Assembly: GCF_000423945.1 (NCBI RefSeq)
Contig: NZ_AUIY01000027.1
Span: 1-57,820 of the forward strand
Direction: 5' to 3'
DNA: 57,820 bases
DNA from: Butyrivibrio sp. XPD2002
Lineage (GTDB): Bacteria; Bacillota; Clostridia; Lachnospirales; Lachnospiraceae
Shown here in pieces: positions 1 to 7,844 of the stretch; positions within the stretch are counted from its first letter, which is position 1; each line of letters opens with the position of its first letter. Position numbers and translations under genes: made by a program. Under the pieces are notes generated by a model. It saw nothing but the letters and a program-made list of their open reading frames with translations. It was not told the DNA's origin and searched no databases.

Positions 1-1
1 C

Positions 2-80
2 GAACATTCCGCACTTCGTGCTCCATGTTCTTACAACCGGCAAATGAATTTGTATGCAAGCATCCATTCGCTTGCCGGTC
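2..80. repeat. Two adjacent long imperfect hairpins at window edge
   Basis: Positions 2-30 fold as GAACAT / GCAC-TTC-GTGC / ATGTTC, with matching TCC internal loops on both sides. Positions 37-80 fold as ACCGGCAA...TTGCCGGT with a second paired block (TGAAT/ATTCG) and an inner ATGCAAGCAT palindrome. No gene is visible in 1-168. They resemble dispersed palindromic repeat elements, but no second copy is in the window, so the class is inferred. Confidence 0.45.
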
Positions 81-99
81 TTGTGCAACAAAAAAATAA

Positions 100-130
100 A
101 GGTGACAAACATATTCAATGTTTATCACCT
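100..130 (-). terminator. Rho-independent terminator of glgB
   Basis: A 13-bp stem (AGGTGACAAACAT / ATGTTTATCACCT, one wobble/mismatch) with a 5-nt loop lies 38 bp past the glgB stop. Read on the minus strand it is followed by TTATTTTTTTG, a good U-tract. Confidence 0.85.
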
Positions 131-168
131 ATTATTTCGGAATGATTTTTAAAAATCTTTATGCTGCC

Positions 169-2202
169 TTATTTTGTCTTTTTTGAAGTAGTCTTCTTAG
201 TAGTCTTGGCTGCTGTCTTCTTAGTAGCTGTCTTATTTGTTTCTGCCTTAGCTGTATCAGCCTTTTTATCTTCTACAGTTTCCTCAGGCTTTGCATCCGG
301 ATCCTGGAATACAAATACCTCTGCTCCATAAGGCGGGATCGTCATTGTAATACTGTAATTCTTGTAATCGCAAAGTCCGGGCTCTGCCTTTATGCTCTCC
401 GGAATACCTGTTCCGCAGCCTGCATATTTTTTATCGGCACTGTCAAGTATATGCTTGTAGTTTCCTGCAAAAGGAACTCCTACCTTGTAGTTCTGAACCT
501 CCATAGGAGTAAAGTTAATTACAAATAAGATATTATCTCTTCCATTGGATGCTCTTCTGTAGAAGCTGTAAATGCTGTGATCTGCATCATCTGCATTTAT
601 CCATTCAAATCCGCCCCAGTCATTGTCCACTTCGTAAAGGGCAGGATATTTTCTATATATCTCGAGAAGGTCACGAACATAGTCCTTAAGACCTCTGTTT
701 AGATCCTCCTGAAGAAGGAACCAGTCAAGCTCTCTCTTTTCACTCCATTCTCTCTCCTGACCGAAGTCCTGTCCCATGAAAAGAAGCTTCTTGCCACTAT
801 GTCCAAACATGAAGGTATAGCCGGCTCTCAAGTTAGCATACTTATCAACCTTGTATCCGGGCATCTTCTCAACCATGGAGCACTTAAGGTGCACTACCTC
901 GTCATGAGATAAAGGAAGAATATAATTCTCAGCATTGTTGTAGCTCATTGCAAAGGTCATCATGTAATGAGCGCCTTTTCTGAAATAGGGATCGAGCTTC
1001 ATGTATTCACAAAAGTCATGCATCCATCCCATGTTCCATTTAAAGCTGAAGTTCAGTCCGTCGTCCTCTACAGGAGCTGTGATCTTAGGCCATGCTGTTG
1101 ATTCCTCAGCAATCATCATAACATCAGGGTATGTTCCTCTGACCACGCTGTTAAGATGCTTGAAAAATTCGATGGCTTCATAGTTTTTATTTCCGCCGTC
1201 CTTGTTGGGAACCCACTGTCCGTCTCTTTTTCCGTAATCAAGATAAAGCATTGATGCAACGGCATCAACTCTGAGTCCATCGATATGGAACTCCTTGATC
1301 CAGAACAGTGCGTTGGCGATCAGGAAGTTTTTAACTTCGTTTTTAGCAAGGTTAAATATCTTTGTTCCCCAGTCAGGGTGCTCTCCCTTTCTCGGGTCCG
1401 GATCCTCATAGATGCATGTACCGTCAAAGCATCCAAGTCCGAATTCATCAGGACAAAAGTGTGCAGGAACCCAGTCAAGTATTACTCCGATGTTATTCTT
1501 GTGAAGAAGATTAACCAGGTACATAAAGTCTGTAGGCTCACCGTAACGAGATGTCGGTGCGTAATAGCCTGTTACCTGATATCCCCAGGAACCATCGAAT
1601 GGATGCTCCGCAATACCGATGAGCTCGACATGCGTATACTTCATTTCCCTTAAATATTCAACTACTCTGTCTGCAAACTGTCTGTAGCTGTAGAAGCCAT
1701 CCTCAGTCCCATCAGGATGCTTCATCCATGAACCGATATGGCATTCATAGATAGCCATGGGCTGCTTATTTAAATCCTTGCCCTTTTTGCCTTCGTACCA
1801 CTTGCTGTCACTCCATTTGAATTTGGAAAGATCTGTGGTTCTTGAAGCATTACCGGGTCTGAGCTCAGCATAGTTTGCATAAGGATCTGCCTTATAAAGC
1901 TTTCTGCCGTCCTGTGTATGTATCAGATATTTGTACAGCTCACCTGTACCTACTCCCGGAATGAAAAGCTGATATATTCCCATGTTTCCGATTCTTTCCA
2001 TCGGATACATGTCCTCATCCCATCCGTTAAATGACCCGATCACATGAACCGCTGCGGCATTTGGCGCCCAGACAGCAAAAAACATCCCCTTAACGCCATT
2101 TTCCTCAGAGACATGTGCCCCTAATTTCTTATAAATATCGTAATGAGTTCCCTGCCCAAACAGGTACTCATCTGCGTCTGAAATAAAAACTGTCTGACCC
2201 AT
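169..2202 (-). CDS. glgB: 1,4-alpha-glucan branching enzyme with Lys/Thr-rich tail
   Basis: Cytoplasmic GH13 glycogen branching enzyme: it cuts alpha-1,4 chains and re-attaches them as alpha-1,6 branches. An N-terminal CBM48-like domain (about residues 15-110) precedes the barrel. The GH13 signatures are present: DWVPAHF, GLRVDAVASM (nucleophile Asp near 312), IAEEST (acid/base Glu near 364) and LSHDEVVH (near 432). The 677-residue length fits GlgB. The last roughly 35 residues are an unusual low-complexity tail of Lys, Thr and Ala with repeated KKT/KTT units, outside the catalytic fold. No other glycogen gene is adjacent. A terminator follows the stop. Family assignment is firm; the role of the tail is unknown. 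Confidence 0.95.
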   Translation of the reverse strand: MGQTVFISDADEYLFGQGTHYDIYKKLGAHVSEENGVKGMFFAVWAPNAAAVHVIGSFNGWDEDMYPMERIGNMGIYQLFIPGVGTGELYKYLIHTQDGRKLYKADPYANYAELRPGNASRTTDLSKFKWSDSKWYEGKKGKDLNKQPMAIYECHIGSWMKHPDGTEDGFYSYRQFADRVVEYLREMKYTHVELIGIAEHPFDGSWGYQVTGYYAPTSRYGEPTDFMYLVNLLHKNNIGVILDWVPAHFCPDEFGLGCFDGTCIYEDPDPRKGEHPDWGTKIFNLAKNEVKNFLIANALFWIKEFHIDGLRVDAVASMLYLDYGKRDGQWVPNKDGGNKNYEAIEFFKHLNSVVRGTYPDVMMIAEESTAWPKITAPVEDDGLNFSFKWNMGWMHDFCEYMKLDPYFRKGAHYMMTFAMSYNNAENYILPLSHDEVVHLKCSMVEKMPGYKVDKYANLRAGYTFMFGHSGKKLLFMGQDFGQEREWSEKRELDWFLLQEDLNRGLKDYVRDLLEIYRKYPALYEVDNDWGGFEWINADDADHSIYSFYRRASNGRDNILFVINFTPMEVQNYKVGVPFAGNYKHILDSADKKYAGCGTGIPESIKAEPGLCDYKNYSITMTIPPYGAEVFVFQDPDAKPEETVEDKKADTAKAETNKTATKKTAAKTTKKTTSKKTK

Positions 2203-2259
2203 ATAATATCCCCTTTTTAGAAAATTTTTGAAGTGTTTTCATTATAGCACAACAGGTGC

Positions 2260-5200
2260 TTAATGAAGGAAGTCCTTCTCCCTTAAAATAATCATATCTT
2301 CTTTATCATAACGCTTTCTCAAAAGCACATCGAAGTAATGTCCGATTGAATGCTTATCTGCGTAGTAGATCGCATCATCAACCATCTCTTTAACCTCAGC
2401 TACCGTAACCTCATGGTCAAGTGTCTGACGCTCAGAAATCTTCTGATGAAGCGCAAGAATTCCCAAATTATCTATGATATGTTCTTTTTCAAGTGCATAT
2501 TGCTCAGCATACGCAACAAGAGAATCATCATCAAGTGCCTCTATATCAACACGTACATTGAAGCACTTATTGAGATCCGGATATTTATCAAGGAGTCTGT
2601 CGATGTCGTCCTTGGTATCCTCGATTACAACTATATAGCCCTTGTTCTCACTCTGAAGCTGTTTAAGAAGAGTCTTAACCGTATCCTCCTTAAGGTCAGC
2701 TGCACGTCTGATGATCAGCGCACCATTTACGATCTTATCAAGGATTGAACTTACGGAGCTCTTGTTGAGCTTCATAGCTGTGATCATTGCCACTTTTCCG
2801 GAGAAATTGGAATCTGTGGACTGCACGGCCTTGATAAGACCCTTTGCAAGGTTCACTGTTCCGGCGCCTTCTTCTCCTGTAACAATGGCATTATTGGTAT
2901 AAGCAGCCATACTGAGATTATCAATGGCTCTTATTATCTGCTTTCTGGACTTCTTGTAATGGATGTAAGGTCCAAAGAGACCCTTCTCCTCAGGAGTCAT
3001 TACGCGGACTCTCTGCTCAAGTCCTGCATCCTCTGTATCGTCATCGGAATCGTCTGCATCTTCAGACTCCTGTTTTCTGGAAACCTTTTCTTCCTTAACA
3101 GGCTTTGCAGGCTCTTCTGTCTTCTCTTCTTCTATATCCTCTGCTTTTTCTTCGGGAGCTTCCTCAGGAATCTCATCTTCAGGAATTTCTTCTTCAGATA
3201 TTTCTTCAGAAGGTACCTCCTCAGATTCTTCCTCCTGCGGTAATTCCTCCTCAGGCAATTCTTCCTGTACTTCTTCCTTCGGAGCCTCTTCTACCTTAAG
3301 CTCCTTCATTCCGGAAGCCTTCGCTATAGCCTCTTCAACCTCTTCTGACTTAATCTCTGTAGTCTCTCCAAGGTCTACCTCTGCAGCAACCTTCTCTTCA
3401 CCGTTATCTTCTTCAGGTGCCTTCTCAGTATTAGTAGCTTCTTCGAGGTCCTCACCAGTTATAAGTACTATTGACTGGGTATTCTGAAGATCATCAACAG
3501 GTGTTATCTCCTGTGATGTCTCCTCTACTGCCAGAGTATCACTTGTCTTTGCTGTCTCCTGAACAGGTTCAGTAATGATTTCTTCTTCCTGGATCACAGG
3601 CTCTTTTGCTACTTCTTCTTTTATACCTGAAACTCCGGCTTCACCTAAAAGCGCATCCTTTAGGTTCTCGTCAAAGTCCTTAAACAGCTCGCCTGTCTCT
3701 GAAGCCATAAGCTTCTTAACATTCTTGTACTGTTTTTCCTGCTGCTGCTTTTTATAATTCTCCCAGTCGCTCATGAATTCATTGATACTGATCTGACCGG
3801 TTATCTGGCGCTCAACCTGCTTTGCATCATCAATTGCAATGCTGATCTGTCCGTCAGTTTCCTGAGAGAGCATCTTATCAAAATGGCTGTTACTGTTGAT
3901 CTGATATCTTACGTTAGGTCTGATAACAGCACCGGGAACCTCATCCTGCAGGGGCTCGTCCATGAAAACTACACCCTTATACATGGTGTGGTCATTCATT
4001 GTGGCTGCTGCAATATTCGCTGCAATCTCCTTGTCCTTAAGCTCCTCTGAAATAGGTGCCTTTTTATTTTCTGCAGGAACTGCCGGCTCACTTGCCTTCT
4101 TTACTTCATCAGCGCTCCATATCTTTGTAACAGTGAAATTATCATCATCCTCTGGAGTAGGTACTTCCAAAGACTCCTGCTCCGGCTCTTTCTCTTCTAT
4201 CGGAACATTGACAGGCTCTTTTTCTGCAACGTCCTCTTTCTTATCCTCATAGAAAAGCTCAGACATAGAGGGACCTGTTATATCACCTGTGGTGTCGAAC
4301 ATATCTCCTGTATCAAGGCTCTCTGTCTCGTCACCCTCCTTGATAACCTGAGGTCCGTGAGCATCTGCAAAAAGTGCTGCTTCGGGATTTGAGATAAGTA
4401 CCTCTTTAAGATTTTCAGCAATCTCCTTCTGAAGATCTACTGTGTTATAGGTATCCACATTTACTGTAGGAACAGTGTAGGGTTCAGGTATCTCCTCCTG
4501 ATAGGGCTCCTGAACTGCCTGTGGTGCTTCATAAGCTTCCTGCCTAAGAGGAATCTCCTGCATGGGAGCCTCCTGAACAGGTGCCTGTGCTATGGGCTGT
4601 TCATAAACCGGCGCTTCATATACCGGTGCCTGATAAACAGGCTCATTTACTGCATTATTCTGATAGTAGGGCTGTCCATTAATCTGTTCTTCTGTTAATT
4701 CAGGAAGTTCTCTTGTGGGAGCCTTTTTCCCGTCAACAACATCTTTTCCGGGAACAGAATCCTGAACCTCGGGAGCATACAGATTGCCGCTTATCTCTGC
4801 CTTGTACTTCGCATAAACTGCCTTCTGCTCAGCAGAAAGAGGCTCATGCAAAGCCTTTAATTCCAATGCCTTTATTACATAGCGGCCCTCACGCATGTAG
4901 AGGAAAAGCTCATCACATTCCTCAATACACTCGGTTGTAAGACCGACTCTGTGATAAAGATAAGCCAGCTCATAAGCCCACTTTTCGTTATAATCATGCT
5001 TCTTATATTCCTCAAGTACCGCAATGCGCTCCTCAAGACTAACCTCCTGAGCCTCATAGAGTTTGTACTGAAGGATGTACCTTGCTGTATTTCTTGGAGC
5101 AAGTCGCACAAATTCCTTATAATATTCAACTGCCTGGACAAATTCACCCATGGCAATTGCCAGCTCGCAAAGAGAGTATACAATTTCCCTTCTCGTAGGA

Positions 5201-5409
5201 CTTCTGTCGTATGCGAGAAGCAGAATGTCTCGGCTCTCCTCCAGCCTTCTATTTACCTTATACAGATCACTGATGGCACACAGCATACCGACACTCTTAA
5301 CCCTTTTCCAGTCAATTGTGTCGGCAATCTTTACTGCATCTGCAAAACGCTGTGCTCTTATCAGCGATTTGATTTCTTCCGCTCGAATTTTATATTCTGT
5401 TTTATCCAA
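2260..5409 (-). CDS. TPR protein with long acidic linker and degenerate P-loop domain
   Basis: A 1049-residue protein I cannot name. Residues 1-200 are helical, TPR-like repeats. Residues about 230-330 are Pro/Gln/Tyr-rich with repeated [16 protein letters not shown] units. Residues about 330-790 are very acidic and probably disordered. The C-terminal 230 residues look like an AAA-type nucleotide-binding fold: [10 protein letters not shown] near 848 sits where a Walker A would be but lacks the Lys, and YIVVIED near 929 resembles Walker B. No signal peptide, so likely cytoplasmic. The start is TTG, chosen because AGAGGACA precedes it at good spacing. Its own promoter and a palindromic operator lie directly upstream. 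Possibly a scaffold or regulatory pseudo-ATPase (inference). Confidence 0.8.
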   Translation of the reverse strand: MDKTEYKIRAEEIKSLIRAQRFADAVKIADTIDWKRVKSVGMLCAISDLYKVNRRLEESRDILLLAYDRSPTRREIVYSLCELAIAMGEFVQAVEYYKEFVRLAPRNTARYILQYKLYEAQEVSLEERIAVLEEYKKHDYNEKWAYELAYLYHRVGLTTECIEECDELFLYMREGRYVIKALELKALHEPLSAEQKAVYAKYKAEISGNLYAPEVQDSVPGKDVVDGKKAPTRELPELTEEQINGQPYYQNNAVNEPVYQAPVYEAPVYEQPIAQAPVQEAPMQEIPLRQEAYEAPQAVQEPYQEEIPEPYTVPTVNVDTYNTVDLQKEIAENLKEVLISNPEAALFADAHGPQVIKEGDETESLDTGDMFDTTGDITGPSMSELFYEDKKEDVAEKEPVNVPIEEKEPEQESLEVPTPEDDDNFTVTKIWSADEVKKASEPAVPAENKKAPISEELKDKEIAANIAAATMNDHTMYKGVVFMDEPLQDEVPGAVIRPNVRYQINSNSHFDKMLSQETDGQISIAIDDAKQVERQITGQISINEFMSDWENYKKQQQEKQYKNVKKLMASETGELFKDFDENLKDALLGEAGVSGIKEEVAKEPVIQEEEIITEPVQETAKTSDTLAVEETSQEITPVDDLQNTQSIVLITGEDLEEATNTEKAPEEDNGEEKVAAEVDLGETTEIKSEEVEEAIAKASGMKELKVEEAPKEEVQEELPEEELPQEEESEEVPSEEISEEEIPEDEIPEEAPEEKAEDIEEEKTEEPAKPVKEEKVSRKQESEDADDSDDDTEDAGLEQRVRVMTPEEKGLFGPYIHYKKSRKQIIRAIDNLSMAAYTNNAIVTGEEGAGTVNLAKGLIKAVQSTDSNFSGKVAMITAMKLNKSSVSSILDKIVNGALIIRRAADLKEDTVKTLLKQLQSENKGYIVVIEDTKDDIDRLLDKYPDLNKCFNVRVDIEALDDDSLVAYAEQYALEKEHIIDNLGILALHQKISERQTLDHEVTVAEVKEMVDDAIYYADKHSIGHYFDVLLRKRYDKEDMIILREKDFLH

Positions 5410-5435
5410 AATATTGTCCTCTAAAACTTTTTCAT

Positions 5436-5447
5436 ACTATATATAGT
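5436..5447. promoter_or_regulatory. Perfect 12-bp palindrome at the transcription start
   Basis: ACTATATATAGT straddles the predicted +1 of the TPR gene. It equals the core of the NrdR-box consensus (ACACWATATATWGTGT); the flanks match less well. Position suggests an operator; the regulator is inferred. Confidence 0.45.
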
Positions 5448-5450
5448 GAA

Positions 5451-5479
5451 ATTTTAGCATAGCAACCTATTTATGTCAA
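5451..5479 (-). promoter_or_regulatory. Near-consensus sigma-A promoter of the TPR/P-loop gene
   Basis: On the minus strand: -35 TTGACA (5474-5479), 17-bp spacer, -10 TAAAAT (5451-5456). Transcription should start near 5444, inside the palindrome at 5436-5447. Confidence 0.8.
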
Positions 5480-5613
5480 AATTGTGTCATTAAAAATCCG
5501 CATATTTTCGCGGTTTTTCACGAATTTGTATCAAACTATTTTGAAGCACGTAGAAATATATTAAAATGTATGTACAAATATAGCTTTTATAAATGTTATT
5601 GGAGAGAAAATAT

Positions 5614-6483
5614 ATGCCAACTCTTGGATGTGCTTCGGGCACAAAAGCAGTAATTGAAAAATATAACCTAAGTATTCAAAAAAAATTCGGCCAGAACTTT
5701 CTTATAGATGATTCTGTTCTTAGCAGAACCGTGGAAGCCGCCGGAGTTACAAAGGAAGATACAGTACTGGAAATTGGCCCCGGAATCGGAACTATGACCC
5801 AGTACATCGCAGAGAGCGCCGGTAAGGTTATCGCTGTTGAGATAGACAGAATGCTAATCCCCATTCTTGCTGACACATTATCTGATTATGATAATATAAA
5901 GGTCATTAATGAGGATATCTTAAAGGTTGATATTGAAAAGATCGTTCAGGAAGAAAATGGCGGAAAGCCTATTAAGGTTGTCGCAAATCTTCCCTATTAC
6001 ATCACAACCCCCATACTAATGAGACTACTTGAAAGTGAGCTTCCGATTGAGAGTATAACCGTTATGGTTCAGAAAGAAGTCGCTGACAGAATGGCTGAAA
6101 AACCGGGATCAAAGGACTATGGTGCTCTTTCCCTTGCAATACAGTATTATACTGAGCCCTCTATGGTTCAGATTGTTCCTCCAAGCTGCTTTATCCCGCA
6201 GCCGGGTGTTGATTCAGCTGTTATCCACTTAAAGTGCCACAAGAATCCACCGGTTGAAACCAAGGACTCAAAGTTCCTGTTTTCCGTTATAAGGGCTGCC
6301 TTTTCACAGAGAAGAAAAACTCTGGCTAACGGTGTTACAAACGGAAATCTTGGTATATCAAGAGAGCAGGTAGTCTCTGCTCTTGAAAAGCTTTCTATTA
6401 ATCCTTCTATAAGAGGAGAAAAGCTTAGCCTTCAGGAATTTGCCGATATTTCCAATCTTTTATATGATGAACTAAATAAATAA
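5614..6483 (+). CDS. rsmA: 16S rRNA adenine dimethyltransferase
   Basis: KsgA/RsmA uses S-adenosylmethionine to dimethylate the two adjacent adenines in the 3'-terminal hairpin of 16S rRNA, a late check on small-subunit assembly. Seen: the QNFLID motif, SAM-binding VLEIGPGIGTMT, the VANLPYYIT catalytic motif (the NLPY signature) and the C-terminal helical domain with FSQRRKTL. I start at 5614 because GGAGAG lies 7-8 nt upstream; an ATG at 5593 in the same frame has no ribosome site. That gives 289 residues, usual for the family. It is followed by tatD after 17 bp, a common pairing. Confidence 0.96.
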   Translation: MPTLGCASGTKAVIEKYNLSIQKKFGQNFLIDDSVLSRTVEAAGVTKEDTVLEIGPGIGTMTQYIAESAGKVIAVEIDRMLIPILADTLSDYDNIKVINEDILKVDIEKIVQEENGGKPIKVVANLPYYITTPILMRLLESELPIESITVMVQKEVADRMAEKPGSKDYGALSLAIQYYTEPSMVQIVPPSCFIPQPGVDSAVIHLKCHKNPPVETKDSKFLFSVIRAAFSQRRKTLANGVTNGNLGISREQVVSALEKLSINPSIRGEKLSLQEFADISNLLYDELNK

Positions 6484-6500
6484 AACCTCAGGAGTAATTA

Positions 6501-7265
6501 ATGATTTTCGAAACACACGCACATTTTGATGATGAGGCCTTTGATGAAGACAGGGCAGAACTCCTCTCATCAATGCAGGAAAATGGCATCGGTACTATTG
6601 TAAATGCCACTGCAAGTAAAAGGACCGTTGAGATGTCCTTGGAGCTTACCAAGAAATATCCCTTTATATACACAACTATTGGTGTTCATCCAAGTGACTG
6701 CGCTGAAATGGATGACGATGAGCTAAGATGGCTAGAGGATATGTGCTCTAATGAAAAGGTCGTAGCCGTTGGTGAAATCGGTCTTGATTATCACTATGAT
6801 GAGCCCTCAAAGGACATTCAGAAAAAATGGTTCGAAGCCCAGATTGAAATGGCACGAAGAGTAAAGCTTCCTATCATTGTTCATTCCCGTGATGCTGCAA
6901 AGGATACTATGGACATCATGAAGGCCCTTAAGACAGAAGAAATCGGAGGAGATATCCACTGCTTTTCATATTCTGTTGAAGTTGCAAGAGAATATCTGAA
7001 CATGGGTTTCTATATTGGAGTTGGAGGAGTAATTACCTTCAAAAACGGAAGAAAATTAAGAGAGGTTGTAGAATATGCTCCCATCGAACAGATCGTACTT
7101 GAAACTGACTCTCCCTATCTTTCTCCGGAGCCCTATAGAGGAAAGCGCAATTCCTCATTAAATCTTCCTCTTATTGCGGCAAAGATTGCAGAAATTAAAG
7201 GCATTACAGCCGAGGAAGTAATTGCCATAACTGAAGAAAACGCAAGAAAGCTTTATAACCTATAA
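6501..7265 (+). CDS. tatD: TatD-family metal-dependent DNase
   Basis: TIM-barrel amidohydrolase-fold nuclease of the TatD family (3'-5' exonuclease/AP-endonuclease activity is known for relatives). Metal ligands are visible: the N-terminal HAHFDD, VGEIGLDYHYD, IIVHSRDA, DIHCFS and LETDSPYLSP. The 254-residue length is typical. CAGGAG precedes the ATG. It lies 17 bp behind rsmA and is probably cotranscribed. A shared terminator separates it from the convergent nrdG. Confidence 0.95.
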   Translation: MIFETHAHFDDEAFDEDRAELLSSMQENGIGTIVNATASKRTVEMSLELTKKYPFIYTTIGVHPSDCAEMDDDELRWLEDMCSNEKVVAVGEIGLDYHYDEPSKDIQKKWFEAQIEMARRVKLPIIVHSRDAAKDTMDIMKALKTEEIGGDIHCFSYSVEVAREYLNMGFYIGVGGVITFKNGRKLREVVEYAPIEQIVLETDSPYLSPEPYRGKRNSSLNLPLIAAKIAEIKGITAEEVIAITEENARKLYNL

Positions 7266-7276
7266 TAATAATAAAT

Positions 7277-7302
7277 AGCTGTCGGAAATATTTCCGGCAG
7301 CT
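7277..7302. terminator. Bidirectional terminator between tatD and nrdG
   Basis: AGCTGTCGGAAAT / ATTTCCGGCAGCT stem (one G-U pair), flanked by ATTTTC on plus and by TATTTATTATT on minus; it serves two convergent genes. Confidence 0.8.
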
Positions 7303-7312
7303 ATTTTCATAA

Positions 7313-7843
7313 TCAGTTATTCAATTCAGAAAGAACAATCTTTCCTTCTTTTAATGTATCCTGAACCTTTATGATTCTCTGGTTCGATGAACCTCTGAAT
7401 TTTAGTGAGATATTTTTAAGGTCGATAACAAATTCTCCGTCCACAAGAGTATCAATCATGGATAAAATTGCTTCCGTGTCCTCACTGTGGCAGCGCTTAT
7501 TGTTTTTGTCGTTAAGCTCTTCCCACACATATCCGGAATAAATCCAGATATTTTTATCAGGAAGCTCATTTTTTACCCTCTCAATAAAAGGGCGAAGAGC
7601 CTTCTGATTAACTACTTCCATGGGCTCACCACCAAGGATTGTAAGACCCTTTACAAAATCAGGACGCAAGGATTCAATTATCTCGTCCTCCACTTCCTTC
7701 GTGAAGGGCTTTCCGAAATTAAAATCCCATGTTTCCTCGTTAAAGCAGCCCTTGCAGTGGTGAGTACATCCCGATACAAAAAGAGATGTCCTGATTCCTA
7801 CTCCATTTGCAATGTCTGTAGTTTTTATCTCAGCGTAATTCAT
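7313..7843 (-). CDS. nrdG: Anaerobic ribonucleotide reductase activating protein (radical SAM)
   Basis: NrdG carries a 4Fe-4S cluster and cleaves SAM to put the glycyl radical on NrdD. The cluster motif is seen near residue 26: GCTHHCKGC (CxxxCxxC). The NGVGIRTSLFVSGC context and the GGEP motif are typical. 176 residues, normal for the family. It begins one base after the nrdD stop on the same strand, so the two are translated from one message. Expression should follow the NrdR-controlled promoter in front of nrdD. Confidence 0.96.
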   Translation of the reverse strand: MNYAEIKTTDIANGVGIRTSLFVSGCTHHCKGCFNEETWDFNFGKPFTKEVEDEIIESLRPDFVKGLTILGGEPMEVVNQKALRPFIERVKNELPDKNIWIYSGYVWEELNDKNNKRCHSEDTEAILSMIDTLVDGEFVIDLKNISLKFRGSSNQRIIKVQDTLKEGKIVLSELNN

Positions 7844-7844
7844 A

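Noticed and set aside
4470..4680. DNA repeat in the Pro/Tyr-rich part of the TPR gene
   Set aside because: The repetition is at protein level (APVYE units) with differing codons; not a separate DNA element.
5492..5518. AAAAA-CCGC/GCGG-TTTTT hairpin between the TPR gene and rsmA
   Set aside because: Only four GC pairs with a bulge, in a region upstream of both divergent genes; no transcript should end there. Likely chance in AT-rich DNA.
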